Assembly: GCF_038002605.1 (NCBI RefSeq)
Contig: NZ_JBBOCT010000001.1
Location: 5,332,001 to 5,396,000 of the forward strand
Length of the DNA: 64,000 nt
Reading direction: 5' to 3'
Source: Bacillus sp. FSL K6-3431
Lineage (GTDB): Bacteria; Bacillota; Bacilli; Bacillales; Bacillaceae_C
Made by a program: the position numbers and the translations under genes. The notes under the pieces are model-generated. The model saw only the letters and a program-made list of their open reading frames with translations. It was not told where the DNA came from and did not search any database. Below are positions 1-11,681 of this stretch, in pieces. Positions within the stretch are counted from its first letter, which is position 1. Each line of letters begins with the position of its first letter.

Positions 1-470
1 TGTTAATGGAGGAAATGGGGAAAAAGGGACTAAGCCAATATGAAATAAGTAATTTTTCTAAACCAGGTTTCGAAAGTCGTCATAATTTAGTGTATTGGAA
101 TAATGAAGAATATTATGGATTTGGAGCCGGGGCCCATGGATATGTAAATGGGAACCGTTATTCAAATGCAGGACCGATAAAAAAATATATGGAGCCACTT
201 CAAGTTGGGAGGCTTCCTGTTTTTGAAAAGAATGAGGTCACAAAAAAAGAAATGATGGAAGAGGAAATGTTTCTAGGGCTAAGAAAAACTTCTGGTGTGC
301 ATATGGGACATTTTAAAGAAAAATATGCAGTGGATCCTTTAGATATTTTTGCGTCATCCATATCTGAAATGAAAAATAAAAATTTGTTAAAAATAGAAGG
401 GGATTCCTTACGTCTCACAAAGAAAGGTTTCTTTCTTGGGAATGAAGTATTTCAATCATTCCTTCTTTAA
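1..470 (+). CDS. hemW: HemW-type radical SAM haem chaperone, 3' part
   Basis: This is the C-terminal end of a HemN/HemW-family protein; the radical SAM half lies outside the window. The visible part (about 155 residues) has the conserved GFGAGAHGYVNGNRYSN segment and then the HemN_C-type winged-helix domain. HemW is thought to handle haem in Gram-positive bacteria rather than act as a true coproporphyrinogen dehydrogenase, although it is often annotated that way. It lies directly upstream of hrcA, as in Bacillus subtilis. The assignment to HemW rather than HemN rests on this gene order and the conserved segment. Confidence 0.9.
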   Translation, partial: LMEEMGKKGLSQYEISNFSKPGFESRHNLVYWNNEEYYGFGAGAHGYVNGNRYSNAGPIKKYMEPLQVGRLPVFEKNEVTKKEMMEEEMFLGLRKTSGVHMGHFKEKYAVDPLDIFASSISEMKNKNLLKIEGDSLRLTKKGFFLGNEVFQSFLL

Positions 471-482
471 AGAGTAAAACCG

Positions 483-511
483 TTGACATCAACAAATCAT
501 TTTGATATTTT
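483..511 (+). promoter_or_regulatory. Sigma-A promoter of the hrcA operon
   Basis: A perfect -35 TTGACA (483-488) is followed after 17 bases by TATTTT (506-511). It sits just upstream of the CIRCE element, so HrcA bound there would cover the start of transcription. Confidence 0.75.
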
Positions 512-521
512 AATTATAGAT

Positions 522-548
522 TTAGCACTCGTTTGAATAGAGTGCTAA
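522..548 (+). promoter_or_regulatory. CIRCE operator
   Basis: TTAGCACTC, nine bases, then GAGTGCTAA: a perfect 9-9-9 CIRCE inverted repeat. It is the known operator of HrcA, the repressor encoded 12 bases downstream, and predicts autoregulated heat-shock control of hrcA-grpE-dnaK. No second CIRCE was found before dnaJ. Confidence 0.97.
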
Positions 549-560
549 CAGAGGTGATAA

Positions 561-1592
561 ATGTTGTTAACAGATCGTCAACTACTCATACTTCAGGTTA
601 TAATTGATGACTTTATCAGATCTGCCCAACCAATTGGCTCGCGAAGTCTTTCCGAAAAGCAAGGTATTCTTTTAAGTTCAGCGACAATTAGAAATGAAAT
701 GGCTGATTTAGAAGCAATGGGATTTATTGAAAAAACTCATACATCTTCTGGGCGTGTTCCTTCTGAAAAAGGGTATCGTTACTATGTGGATCATTTATTA
801 TCGCCACACGCGTTACATGCTGATGACATCAAAAAAATCCATGCTGTTTTTGCTGAAAGAATATATGAACTAGAAAATATCGTTCAGAATTCAGCAAGGA
901 TATTATCTGAGCTGACAAATTATACCGCCATACTGCTTGGCCCTGCCGTCAAAGAAAATAAGCTAAGAAAGTTGCAAATCGTTCCGCTTAATCAAGAGAC
1001 GGCAGTAGCAATAATTATTACTGATACTGGGCATGTAGAGAATCGAATCTTTTCTCTTCCGGATAATATTGCACCAGAGGAAATTGAAAAGCTTGTAAAT
1101 ATTTTAAATCACAAGTTACAAGGTGTCTCGATCTCAGAATTACGGGACACAATGTTCAAAGAGGTTGCAGATTTATTGCACCAGAATATTCAAAAATATG
1201 ATTACTTGCTTAAATCGATTACTGAAACAGTGAATATACCTGCCGCAGAAAGACTTTTTTTTGCCGGAAAAATGAATATGTTGTATCAACCTGAGTTCCA
1301 TAATATTGATAAAGTCCGTTCATTATTGGACATGATAGAACAGGAACAGGGAATATACGAGTTATTCAAGCACACACCGGTCGGAATACATGTTAAAATC
1401 GGTAAAGAAAATACCCATTCGATAATGGCGGATTGCAGTTTAATAACAGCAACATATTCTATTGGTGAGGAGCCCGTTGGCACAATAGCTATTTTAGGGC
1501 CGACAAGAATGGAATACTCGAGAGTAATTACATTGCTCGACTTTTTAAGTAAAGATATGAGTCTAGCTCTATCTAGGCTTTACCAACAATAA
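561..1592 (+). CDS. hrcA: Heat-inducible transcription repressor HrcA
   Basis: HrcA represses the class I heat-shock operons by binding CIRCE. The 343-residue length is typical. The N-terminal winged helix includes [12 protein letters not shown] (about residues 40-51) and [16 protein letters not shown], followed by the GAF-like and dimerisation domain. The ATG is preceded by GAGGTGAT. It is the first gene of the hrcA-grpE-dnaK unit and CIRCE lies in its own leader. In the family HrcA activity depends on GroEL, giving feedback control. Confidence 0.97.
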   Translation: MLLTDRQLLILQVIIDDFIRSAQPIGSRSLSEKQGILLSSATIRNEMADLEAMGFIEKTHTSSGRVPSEKGYRYYVDHLLSPHALHADDIKKIHAVFAERIYELENIVQNSARILSELTNYTAILLGPAVKENKLRKLQIVPLNQETAVAIIITDTGHVENRIFSLPDNIAPEEIEKLVNILNHKLQGVSISELRDTMFKEVADLLHQNIQKYDYLLKSITETVNIPAAERLFFAGKMNMLYQPEFHNIDKVRSLLDMIEQEQGIYELFKHTPVGIHVKIGKENTHSIMADCSLITATYSIGEEPVGTIAILGPTRMEYSRVITLLDFLSKDMSLALSRLYQQ

Positions 1593-1685
1593 CGTTGTCG
1601 TAGGTGCTATCGAATGGGGCCCCACAGCCTCGGACAAGCACTTTAACCAATTCATATCGTATAACTATTTTAAGGAGGTGAAGTC

Positions 1686-4147
<2,462 letters not shown>

Positions 4148-4498
4148 ACATATATGGTTGACATTGGTAAGCCTGTCAATTATTAAGGGACAGCTGATGT
4201 GACCCGTATTATGCGCAGTATCCAAAAGTCAAAGCCTATCATAACTGGCTTTGACTTTTCTTAATAATAAAGAACGTTTTTCTATATCGCTTAATCGTTG
4301 TAAGAACTTTAACTGACACGATTTACTAGTGCGACGGGTCTGTAAATCGTAAACAATAGACGTTGCGTTTATAGCTAGTGTGTCTAATGTACATAATAGT
4401 CCTTGCACATTTCTTAAAGGAGATATATGTTTCTTTCAATCTCCATGTCCTATGTGTTAAAATATACGTTATGTGAAAAGATTCGGGAGTGGGTAAAT
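4148..4498 (+). other. dnaK-dnaJ intergenic region
   Basis: These 351 bases hold the dnaK terminator (4224-4260) and the dnaJ upstream region. An extended -10-like TGTTAAAAT occurs near 4454-4462, about 40 bases before the dnaJ start, but I see no convincing -35 and no CIRCE. No small gene is apparent. It suggests dnaJ can be transcribed on its own. Confidence 0.5.
4224..4260 (+). terminator. Terminator after dnaK
   Basis: AAAAGTCAAAGCC pairs perfectly with GGCTTTGACTTTT around a 10-base loop. The T-rich end is short (TTTTCTT). Confidence 0.8.
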
Positions 4499-5620
4499 AT
4501 GAGTAAACGAGATTATTATGAAGTGTTGGGTGTAGCGGAAGGTGCATCCAAAGATGAGATTAAAAAAGCATATAGACGCCTATCGAAAAAGTATCATCCA
4601 GATATTAATAAAGATCCTGGCGCCGATGAAAAGTTTAAAGAACTTACTGAAGCATATGAAATATTGAATGATGATCAAAAGCGTGCCCAATATGATCAGT
4701 TTGGACATCAAGGACCTCAAGGTTTTGGTGGAGGCGGTTCGGACTTTGGCGGTGGCTTTGGTGGCTTTGAAGATATCTTTAGTACATTTTTTGGTGGCGG
4801 TGGTGGGCGACGAGACCCTAACGCGCCAAGACAAGGATCAGATCTTCAATACACCATGTCACTTACATTTGAAGACGCTGTTTTTGGTAAAGATACGACA
4901 ATTGAAATACCGAGAGACGAGTCGTGTGAGACATGTGACGGTAGTGGTGCAAAACCGGGTACAAAACCTGAGACATGTTCACATTGTAATGGTAGTGGGC
5001 AATTGAATGTGGAACAAAACACACCTTTTGGTCGCATCGTAAATCGTCGTGCATGTAACCATTGTCAAGGAACCGGAAAAATCATTAAAGAAAAATGCCG
5101 TACATGTGGTGGAGACGGCACAGTAACTAAGCGTAAGAAAATCAATGTGAAGGTACCTCAAGGTATTGATGATGGCCAACAAATGAGAGTGACTGGACAA
5201 GGGGAGCCGGGCGTTAATGGTGGACCTCCAGGGGATCTTTATGTGGTTTTCCATGTGCGTGATCATGAATTCTTTGAGCGTGATGGTGATGATATCTATT
5301 GTGAAATGCCAATCACATTTGTTCAAGCCGCTTTAGGTGATGAGATTGAGGTTCCTACTTTATATGGTAAAGTGAAATTGAAAATTCCAGCTGGTTCACA
5401 GACAGGAACAAGATTCCGCTTACGTGGGAAAGGCGTGAAAAACGTCAGAGGATATGGTACAGGTGATCAACATATACTTGTGAAAGTGATTACGCCTACC
5501 AATTTAACAGAACAGCAGAAGACAATGCTACGTGAATTTGCCGATGTAAGTGGAAATGTGCCAGATGAGCAACATGAAAGTTTCTTTGATAAAGTAAAAC
5601 GCGCTTTTAAAAGCGAGTAA
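4499..5620 (+). CDS. dnaJ: Molecular chaperone DnaJ (Hsp40)
   Basis: DnaJ stimulates DnaK ATP hydrolysis and delivers unfolded clients. The protein has 373 residues: J domain with HPD at 33-35, a Gly/Phe-rich linker, a zinc domain with four motifs ([32 protein letters not shown]), then the client-binding C-terminal domain. The start is the ATG of [11 protein letters not shown], preceded by GGGAGTGGG; longer in-frame upstream starts have no homology. A terminator separates it from dnaK. Confidence 0.97.
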   Translation: MSKRDYYEVLGVAEGASKDEIKKAYRRLSKKYHPDINKDPGADEKFKELTEAYEILNDDQKRAQYDQFGHQGPQGFGGGGSDFGGGFGGFEDIFSTFFGGGGGRRDPNAPRQGSDLQYTMSLTFEDAVFGKDTTIEIPRDESCETCDGSGAKPGTKPETCSHCNGSGQLNVEQNTPFGRIVNRRACNHCQGTGKIIKEKCRTCGGDGTVTKRKKINVKVPQGIDDGQQMRVTGQGEPGVNGGPPGDLYVVFHVRDHEFFERDGDDIYCEMPITFVQAALGDEIEVPTLYGKVKLKIPAGSQTGTRFRLRGKGVKNVRGYGTGDQHILVKVITPTNLTEQQKTMLREFADVSGNVPDEQHESFFDKVKRAFKSE

Positions 5621-5641
5621 CGATGATTGGGGTCTGGTGCA

Positions 5642-6580
5642 ATGAAATGGACTGAAATAAGCATTCACACTACGAATGAAGCGGTTGAGCCTATATCTAA
5701 TATCCTCCACGAGACTGGAGCGAGTGGAGTTGTAATTGAGGACCCGGCTGAGTTAAGTAAAGAACGCGTAGATCAATTTGGGGAAATCTATGATTTGAAT
5801 CCAGCGGACTACCCTGATGATGGTGTTATTATTAAAGCGTATATGCCAGTCAACAGCTTTATGATTGAAACGATTGAGGCGATTAAGCAGGGAGTAACGG
5901 ATCTTTCAAGTTTTGATATTGATATTGGTAAAAATCATGTTACTACAACAGAAGTAAATGAAGAAGACTGGGCCACGGCGTGGAAGAAATACTATACCCC
6001 AGTAAAAATATCGGAAACTTTTACTATTGTACCGACTTGGGAAGAATATGAACCAAGTACAAAAGAAGAATTGATCATTGAGCTTGACCCAGGTATGGCC
6101 TTTGGCACAGGCACACATCCAACAACGGTGATGTGCATCCAGGCGTTAGAGAGAACGGTTAAACAGGATGACTTTGTTGTAGATGTTGGCACAGGTTCGG
6201 GGGTGCTTAGTATTGCTGCTGCTTTATTAGGAGCGAGCAATGTAATGGCACTTGATTTGGATGAAGTAGCTGTAAAAGCGGCCCGTGAAAATGTGGAGTT
6301 AAACCAATTAGCTGATCAAATAACAGTAAAGAAAAGCGATTTACTTCATGGACGGGCAGAGCGAGCGGATGTTGTAGTAGCTAATATTTTGGCTGAAGTT
6401 ATTATGAAGTTAACAGAAGATGCTGCAAAGACAGTGAGAAAAAATGGCTATTTTATTACTTCTGGAATTATTCAGCAGAAAAAATTAGAGGTGAAAGATG
6501 CCATTATCGCTGCTGGATTTGACATTGAAGAAACACTTGTCATGGAAGATTGGGTTGCATTCATAGCAAGAAGGAAATAA
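5642..6580 (+). CDS. prmA: Ribosomal protein L11 methyltransferase
   Basis: PrmA uses S-adenosylmethionine to methylate ribosomal protein L11. The 312-residue product has an N-terminal L11-recognition domain and a Rossmann domain with [15 protein letters not shown] and [10 protein letters not shown]. The ATG at 5642 ([11 protein letters not shown]) matches the family start and has GGGGT upstream; an in-frame TTG at 5627 would add five residues. It lies 21 bases after dnaJ and 12 bases before rsmE, so all three may be cotranscribed. Confidence 0.95.
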   Translation: MKWTEISIHTTNEAVEPISNILHETGASGVVIEDPAELSKERVDQFGEIYDLNPADYPDDGVIIKAYMPVNSFMIETIEAIKQGVTDLSSFDIDIGKNHVTTTEVNEEDWATAWKKYYTPVKISETFTIVPTWEEYEPSTKEELIIELDPGMAFGTGTHPTTVMCIQALERTVKQDDFVVDVGTGSGVLSIAAALLGASNVMALDLDEVAVKAARENVELNQLADQITVKKSDLLHGRAERADVVVANILAEVIMKLTEDAAKTVRKNGYFITSGIIQQKKLEVKDAIIAAGFDIEETLVMEDWVAFIARRK

Positions 6581-6592
6581 TGGGGTGGAATG

Positions 6593-7345
6593 ATGCAACG
6601 TTATTTTATCAATGAGCCTTTTACAAACCAAACAACGGTGAAAATATTCGGGGATGATTACCACCATATTGTTCGTGTGATGCGCATGAAAGATGGAGAT
6701 GAATGTCGTGTCGTTGTAGACAATGGAAAAGTGGCAACAGCGGTCATTGCTCGAATAACAGATGAATTTGTAGAAGCAAATGTCGCTTTATGGGAAGAAG
6801 AAATGAAAGAATTGTCGGTTCATGTTGTCATTGCGAGCGGACTGCCTAAAGGCGACAAATTAGAATGGATCATTCAAAAAGGGACAGAATTAGGGGCAGC
6901 TGAATTTGTCCCTTTCATTGCTGACCGCTCCATTGTAAAATGGGAAGAGAAAAAAGCGGTGAAGAAACTAGAACGTTGGAAAAAGATTGCTAAAGAAGCA
7001 GCGGAACAATCGCATCGGCAAATCTTACCTACAGTGCATGCACCATTAACTTTCAAAAACCTTATTCAATTGAGTGAACAATTCGAACAAAAAGTTGTTG
7101 CTTATGAAGAAGTAGCAAAAGACGGGGAACAAAGTAATTTTGCAAAAGTGTTGAGCGTGACCAAGCCTGGGAACAAAGTTTTAGTCGTTTTTGGACCTGA
7201 GGGTGGGCTTACAGAAAAAGAAGTAAATGAACTTCAAACACATGGCTTTGAAATATGTGGACTTGGCCCGAGGATTATGAGAACGGAAACGGCGCCATTA
7301 TATACATTGGCAGCTATTTCCTACCATTTTGAATTAATGAGGTGA
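6593..7345 (+). CDS. rsmE: 16S rRNA m3U1498 methyltransferase RsmE
   Basis: RsmE is a SPOUT-class enzyme that methylates N3 of uridine 1498 in 16S rRNA. The 250-residue protein starts MQRYFINEPF, has an N-terminal PUA-like domain, and carries the knot-region motifs VVFGPEGGLTEKEV and GLGPRIMRTETAPLY. Two ATGs lie in tandem at 6590 and 6593; the second has better spacing from GGGGTGG. It corresponds to yqeU in the conserved prmA-rsmE-mtaB order. Confidence 0.94.
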   Translation: MQRYFINEPFTNQTTVKIFGDDYHHIVRVMRMKDGDECRVVVDNGKVATAVIARITDEFVEANVALWEEEMKELSVHVVIASGLPKGDKLEWIIQKGTELGAAEFVPFIADRSIVKWEEKKAVKKLERWKKIAKEAAEQSHRQILPTVHAPLTFKNLIQLSEQFEQKVVAYEEVAKDGEQSNFAKVLSVTKPGNKVLVVFGPEGGLTEKEVNELQTHGFEICGLGPRIMRTETAPLYTLAAISYHFELMR

Positions 7346-7349
7346 TTTT

Positions 7350-8702
7350 ATGTCTCTTGTTGCATTTCATACATTAGGTTGTAAAGTGAACCATTATGAA
7401 ACAGAAGCAATATGGCAATTATTTAAAAATAACGGGTATGATCGCGTTGAATTCGAAGCTAGAGCGGATGTATATGTAATCAATACTTGTACAGTAACGA
7501 ACACAGGTGATAAGAAAAGTCGACAAGTAATTCGACGCGCAGTTCGTAGTAATCCAGATGCGGTTATTTGTGTAACGGGTTGTTATGCGCAAACATCGCC
7601 AGCAGAAATCATGGCAATTCCTGGAGTTGATGTAGTTGTCGGTACGCAGGATCGCGTGAAGATGCTTGAGTATATTGAGCAGTTTAAGGAAGAAAGACAA
7701 CCAATTAACGGTGTCGGCAATATAATGAAAAATCGTGTATATGAAGAGTTGGATGTTCCGGCATTTACGGATCGCACGCGCGCTTCCTTGAAAATTCAAG
7801 AAGGGTGTAATAACTTTTGTACATTTTGTATCATTCCATGGGCACGGGGCTTAATGCGCTCTCGTGATCCAAAAGAAGTCATTCGCCAAGCTCAGCAACT
7901 CGTTGAAGCTGGATATAAGGAAATTGTACTTACTGGTATCCATACTGGAGGATATGGTGAGGATATGAAGGATTATAATTTAGCTGCGCTCTTACGCGAT
8001 TTAGAAGCCCAGGTTCATGGACTAAAAAGAATCCGAATTTCTTCGATTGAAGCAAGTCAACTAACAGACGAAGTGATTGATGTCATTGATAAATCAAATC
8101 TTGTTGTTAGACATTTACATATTCCACTACAATCTGGCTCGAATACTGTTTTGAAAAGAATGCGTCGTAAATATACGATGGAATTTTTCGCTGAGCGCTT
8201 GCAATTGCTAAAAAAGGCATTGCCTGGACTCGCTGTTACATCTGATGTGATTGTTGGTTTTCCTGGTGAAACAGAGGAAGAATTTATGGAAACATATCAA
8301 TTTATTAAAGAACATCAATTTTCAGAGCTTCATGTTTTCCCTTATTCGAAGCGTACAGGGACACCTGCTGCAAGAATGCCAGATCAGGTTGATGAGAATA
8401 TTAAAAATGGCCGTGTACACCGGTTAATTTCCTTGTCAGATCAATTGGCCAAGGAGTACGCCTCTCGCTTTGAAAACGAAGTGCTTGAGGTTATTCCAGA
8501 AGAGGCTTATAAAGAAAATCCAGAAAGTGGATTGTACGAAGGCTATTCAGACAATTATTTGAAAGTTGTTTTCGAAGCAACCGAGGATATGGTTGGTAAA
8601 ATTGTTAAAGTGAAAATTACTAAAGCAGGTTATCCTTATAATGAAGGACAATTTGTTCGTGTATTGGATGATAGTCAAGATCTGAAATCACTTGTCATAT
8701 AA
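7350..8702 (+). CDS. mtaB: tRNA t6A37 methylthiotransferase MtaB
   Basis: MtaB converts t6A at position 37 of tRNAs to ms2t6A. The 450-residue protein shows the whole architecture: an N-terminal UPF0004 domain with cluster cysteines C11, C47 and C78, the radical SAM triad C153-xxx-C157-xx-C160, and a C-terminal TRAM domain. The start HTLGCKVNHYET is typical of MtaB rather than MiaB. It begins four bases after rsmE and ends at a good terminator, so it probably closes the unit. Confidence 0.95.
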   Translation: MSLVAFHTLGCKVNHYETEAIWQLFKNNGYDRVEFEARADVYVINTCTVTNTGDKKSRQVIRRAVRSNPDAVICVTGCYAQTSPAEIMAIPGVDVVVGTQDRVKMLEYIEQFKEERQPINGVGNIMKNRVYEELDVPAFTDRTRASLKIQEGCNNFCTFCIIPWARGLMRSRDPKEVIRQAQQLVEAGYKEIVLTGIHTGGYGEDMKDYNLAALLRDLEAQVHGLKRIRISSIEASQLTDEVIDVIDKSNLVVRHLHIPLQSGSNTVLKRMRRKYTMEFFAERLQLLKKALPGLAVTSDVIVGFPGETEEEFMETYQFIKEHQFSELHVFPYSKRTGTPAARMPDQVDENIKNGRVHRLISLSDQLAKEYASRFENEVLEVIPEEAYKENPESGLYEGYSDNYLKVVFEATEDMVGKIVKVKITKAGYPYNEGQFVRVLDDSQDLKSLVI

Positions 8703-8708
8703 AAAATG

Positions 8709-8737
8709 AAACTGCAGTTATATGCTGCAGTTTTTTT
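8709..8737 (+). terminator. Terminator after mtaB
   Basis: AAACTGCAG pairs with CTGCAGTTT around a 7-base loop, followed by a run of T. Confidence 0.9.
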
Positions 8738-8972
8738 GACATAGTTTTCGGGGGAGTTCTTAATGTAGCTTGGTACGCAGTTGTTTTTTAGCCTCGTTTT
8801 AAATCACACAGAACGTGTACACGACGGTAGGGTTCTAGTTATAAACATCTGCCCCTCTATTCGTGTTTTAAGCGTCTCTGTGGCTAAGAGGAAGCTGTTG
8901 AATAGATAACCTTTTTCTGAAAAAGCTACAGATAATATAAAAAATGATTCAAAATAGGAAGGAGATTTTTTA

Positions 8973-9644
8973 ATGTCAAAAAATATTGCACAAATGATTG
9001 ATCATACTTTACTAAAGCCCGATGCAAAGCTGGAGGAATTAAAAATACTATGCAGTGAAGCAGAAAAATATCAATTTGCTTCGGTATGCGTTAATCCTAC
9101 ATGGGTAGATTATGCAAGTAGTTTATTAAAAGAAACAGACGTAAAAGTTTGTACTGTGATCGGATTTCCTTTAGGAGCCAATACGCCGGAAACTAAAGCT
9201 TTTGAAACGAAGAATGCTGTTGAGCATGGTGCACAAGAAATTGATATGGTTATAAATATAGGTGCATTGAAAAGCGGTAATATTGAACTTGTAAAAAAGG
9301 ACATTATCGCTGTTTGCTCAGCTGCAAAAGATAAAGCGTTAGTAAAAGTTATTATTGAGACCTGTCTTTTGACGGACAAAGAAAAAACGCAAGCTTGTGA
9401 AATAGCTAAAAATGCAGGCGCTGATTATGTCAAAACCTCTACTGGCTTTTCAACTGGAGGAGCAACCATTGAAGATGTTGCACTTATGAGGAAAGCAGTG
9501 GGACAGGAATTAGGTGTTAAGGCATCTGGAGGTGTAAGAAGCTTAGATGATGTAAAAAAAATGATAGAAGCTGGAGCAACAAGAATCGGTGCAAGCTCAG
9601 GCGTTGCAATCGTGCAAGGTCTGTCTAGTGAAACGGATTATTAA
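8973..9644 (+). CDS. deoC: Deoxyribose-phosphate aldolase
   Basis: DeoC cleaves 2-deoxyribose 5-phosphate to glyceraldehyde 3-phosphate and acetaldehyde in deoxynucleoside salvage. The 223-residue TIM-barrel protein has [10 protein letters not shown] at the start, [10 protein letters not shown], the Schiff-base lysine motif DYVKTSTGF, and [16 protein letters not shown] precedes the ATG. It is monocistronic: no nucleoside transporter or phosphorylase gene adjoins it, unlike the B. subtilis dra-nupC-pdp operon. The preceding 230 bases hold no other gene; a weak CACAGAACGTGT hairpin lies near 8806-8817. Confidence 0.96.
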   Translation: MSKNIAQMIDHTLLKPDAKLEELKILCSEAEKYQFASVCVNPTWVDYASSLLKETDVKVCTVIGFPLGANTPETKAFETKNAVEHGAQEIDMVINIGALKSGNIELVKKDIIAVCSAAKDKALVKVIIETCLLTDKEKTQACEIAKNAGADYVKTSTGFSTGGATIEDVALMRKAVGQELGVKASGGVRSLDDVKKMIEAGATRIGASSGVAIVQGLSSETDY

Positions 9645-9691
9645 GCACGATCTTTAACTTTCTTTAAAGTTTAAGCATAGACTGATTTGCT

Positions 9692-9722
9692 AATCAGATG
9701 GGGAAAGAATCCCCATCTGATT
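9692..9722. terminator. Hairpin between deoC and the convergent transporter gene
   Basis: AATCAGATGGGG pairs perfectly with CCCCATCTGATT around a 7-base loop. A second short hairpin (TGTTTCAG/CTGAAACA, 9729-9749) follows. Neither has a long T run on the plus strand; together they probably serve both convergent genes. Confidence 0.65.
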
Positions 9723-9752
9723 CCCTGATGTTTCAGCTTTTCTGAAACAAAT

Positions 9753-10694
9753 TCATTTTGGAGTTTTTTTTCCGTGCATCCTCATAATGAAATTCCCGAA
9801 TTGCTTCGCAAATGGCAGCACAAGCAAGGAGCAAGTTATGTTGAAAATGACGCTGGCATGTGCAAGTTGAATATCAGATGACATAGCAATGATGCTGCTT
9901 ACACTTGCTAACACTGGGATTAAAGGGAAAAATAATAAAGCACCACCAATATTTAGCCACATATGGGCATATGCTGTGAGCCGGGCTTCACTACCGGCTC
10001 CAATGCTCGCAAGAAGAGCAGTAGCACATGTTCCGATATTAGAGCCGATCATGATGGCAATACCAGTTTCGAGTGGAAACAATCCTGCTGCAAGAAAACT
10101 CATTGCAATACCAGTCATCACTGTGCTTGATTGAATGAGACCTGTAAGCATCATTCCGGTAGTAAACGCAATGAATATATGGTCACTCATAAAAAGGATA
10201 AGATTTTGTACATAATCAATTTTTGCTAATGGTCCTGACAGCCACTCGAAACCGTTCATAGCAGCAAAAATAATTCCGATACCTAATAAAATGAAACCAC
10301 TGCTTTTAATTTTGTAGTCTCGAAAAAGTTGCATGATACTTCCTATGACAAAAAGAGGAATAATTATTTTTGACATATCAAAAGTAAGGAACTCAAGGGT
10401 GATGGTTGTCCCAATATTAGTGCCAAGTATAATCCCAATCGTTTGCGGAAAAGAGAGGATCCGGGCTGAAACCAGTCCTACGGTAATCACTGTCACTGCC
10501 GAACTACTTTGAAGGATTGCCGTCATGAAAATACCGGCAAAAAGACCTTTAATAGGTGAGCTAGTTACATTTCGCAGCCACTTCTCCATCGCGCTACCCG
10601 ATAAATTATATAGGCCAATTCTCATCCATGTCATACCAAGTAAAAAGCAACCTGCCAAAACCAAGAATAGCAATATATAAAGCATGTCCTTCAC
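9753..10694 (-). CDS. yqeW: Na/Pi-cotransporter family protein
   Basis: This polytopic membrane protein of 313 residues carries the duplicated signature of Na+/phosphate cotransporters: LQSSSAVTV with GTNIGTTIT in the first half, and LIQSSTVMTG with GSNIGTCAT in the second. About eight hydrophobic segments are visible. It lacks the C-terminal PhoU-like domain of longer members and matches YqeW in size and position. The transported ion is not proven for this subgroup. It is convergent with deoC and divergent from rpsU. Confidence 0.88.
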   Translation of the reverse strand: MKDMLYILLFLVLAGCFLLGMTWMRIGLYNLSGSAMEKWLRNVTSSPIKGLFAGIFMTAILQSSSAVTVITVGLVSARILSFPQTIGIILGTNIGTTITLEFLTFDMSKIIIPLFVIGSIMQLFRDYKIKSSGFILLGIGIIFAAMNGFEWLSGPLAKIDYVQNLILFMSDHIFIAFTTGMMLTGLIQSSTVMTGIAMSFLAAGLFPLETGIAIMIGSNIGTCATALLASIGAGSEARLTAYAHMWLNIGGALLFFPLIPVLASVSSIIAMSSDIQLAHASVIFNITCSLLVLPFAKQFGNFIMRMHGKKTPK

Positions 10695-10770
10695 CTCAAT
10701 TAAAGGTATGATTATTAATCATTAGACATGCGAAATTTGAGAAAAACTCCTAACAAGTCAATAAAGATTG

Positions 10771-10799
10771 TTGACCTGCTAATAGGCTTATATTATAAT
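10771..10799 (+). promoter_or_regulatory. Sigma-A promoter of rpsU-yqeY
   Basis: TTGACC (10771-10776), a 17-base spacer and a perfect TATAAT (10794-10799), about 65 bases before rpsU. It fits strong transcription of a ribosomal protein gene. Confidence 0.88.
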
Positions 10800-10864
10800 T
10801 GCAAAGTACATGGGTTTCCATGTGTGAACATGTTATTGCTTTGTTCGGAGGGAGGGAAAGAGAG

Positions 10865-11038
10865 ATGTCAAAAACTGTCGTTCGAAAAAACGAATCACTT
10901 GAAGATGCTCTTCGCCGCTTCAAACGTACTGTTTCCAAAAGTGGAACAATACAAGAAAGTAGAAAGCGCGAGTTTTATGAAAAGCCGAGTGTGAAACGTA
11001 AAAAGAAATCTGAAGCTGCTAGAAAGCGCAAGTTCTAA
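10865..11038 (+). CDS. rpsU: 30S ribosomal protein S21
   Basis: bS21 is a small, very basic protein (57 residues) of the 30S subunit near the anti-Shine-Dalgarno region. The sequence [20 protein letters not shown] and the basic tail [13 protein letters not shown] are characteristic. The start is set by this match and by GGAGGGAAAGAGAG upstream; a longer in-frame reading from 10799 is not supported. yqeY follows 14 bases later. Confidence 0.97.
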   Translation: MSKTVVRKNESLEDALRRFKRTVSKSGTIQESRKREFYEKPSVKRKKKSEAARKRKF

Positions 11039-11052
11039 AAGAGGGTGCACAA

Positions 11053-11499
11053 ATGAGTCTTCTTGAGCGTTTAAATGAAGATATGAAACAAGCGATGAAA
11101 AACAAAGCAAAAGAAAAGCTCTCTGTTGTTCGAATGTTAAAGGCCGCCTTGCAAAATGAATCTATTAAGCTTGGCAAGCAAGTTTTAACGGAAGAAGATG
11201 AGTTGACAGTCCTTTCTCGCGAAGTAAAGCAACGCAAAGACTCCCTCCAGGAATTTGAAAATGCAGGTCGTCAAGATCTTGCTCAAAAAATTCAAACTGA
11301 ACTTGCTTATGTAGATTATTATTTGCCTAATCAATTTTCTGAGGCGGAAGTGGAAGCTGTTGTCCTTGAGGCGATTGCAGAAACTGGAGCATCTACAAAA
11401 ATTGATATGGGCAAAGTGATGACGGTACTTATGCCGAAAGTCAGAGGGAAAGCAGACGGGTCACTCGTCAATAACCTTGTCCAAAGGCATCTATCATAA
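11053..11499 (+). CDS. yqeY: GatB/YqeY domain protein
   Basis: This 148-residue protein consists of the YqeY domain, related to the tRNA-binding tail of the GatB amidotransferase subunit. Features include [34 protein letters not shown] and the C-terminal [17 protein letters not shown]. Its function is not firmly known. It follows rpsU in the same transcript, as in most Bacillales, and ends at a strong terminator. Confidence 0.93.
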   Translation: MSLLERLNEDMKQAMKNKAKEKLSVVRMLKAALQNESIKLGKQVLTEEDELTVLSREVKQRKDSLQEFENAGRQDLAQKIQTELAYVDYYLPNQFSEAEVEAVVLEAIAETGASTKIDMGKVMTVLMPKVRGKADGSLVNNLVQRHLS

Positions 11500-11512
11500 T
11501 TAGCAGTTAACC

Positions 11513-11546
11513 AAGCCGATAAGCATCCGTTTGCTTATCGGCTTTT
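11513..11546 (+). terminator. Terminator after yqeY
   Basis: A 13-base stem, AAGCCGATAAGCA with TGCTTATCGGCTT, around a 6-base loop, ends in TTTT. Confidence 0.9.
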
Positions 11547-11618
11547 CATATGACAAAGGGATATAAAGAGTGTTTTAGATGGGAATCATATATAATAATG
11601 ATAATGCGATAAAATTTT

Positions 11619-11644
11619 TGAAACCTTTACATCTTCTGAACGTA
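11619..11644 (+). promoter_or_regulatory. SigW-type ECF promoter of the yqeZ-floA operon
   Basis: TGAAAC (11619-11624), exactly 16 bases, then CGTA (11641-11644). This is the textbook SigW promoter form of B. subtilis, where yqeZ-yqfA-yqfB is a known SigW operon. It lies about 38 bases before the GTG of yqeZ. A sigW gene is not in the window. Confidence 0.85.
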
Positions 11645-11681
11645 ATAATAATACATATGTTTCGAGAGGGGAGGGGTTTGA

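Noticed and set aside
10728..10994. 88-codon open frame across the rpsU promoter
   Set aside because: It covers the promoter and part of rpsU in another frame; rpsU itself is certain.
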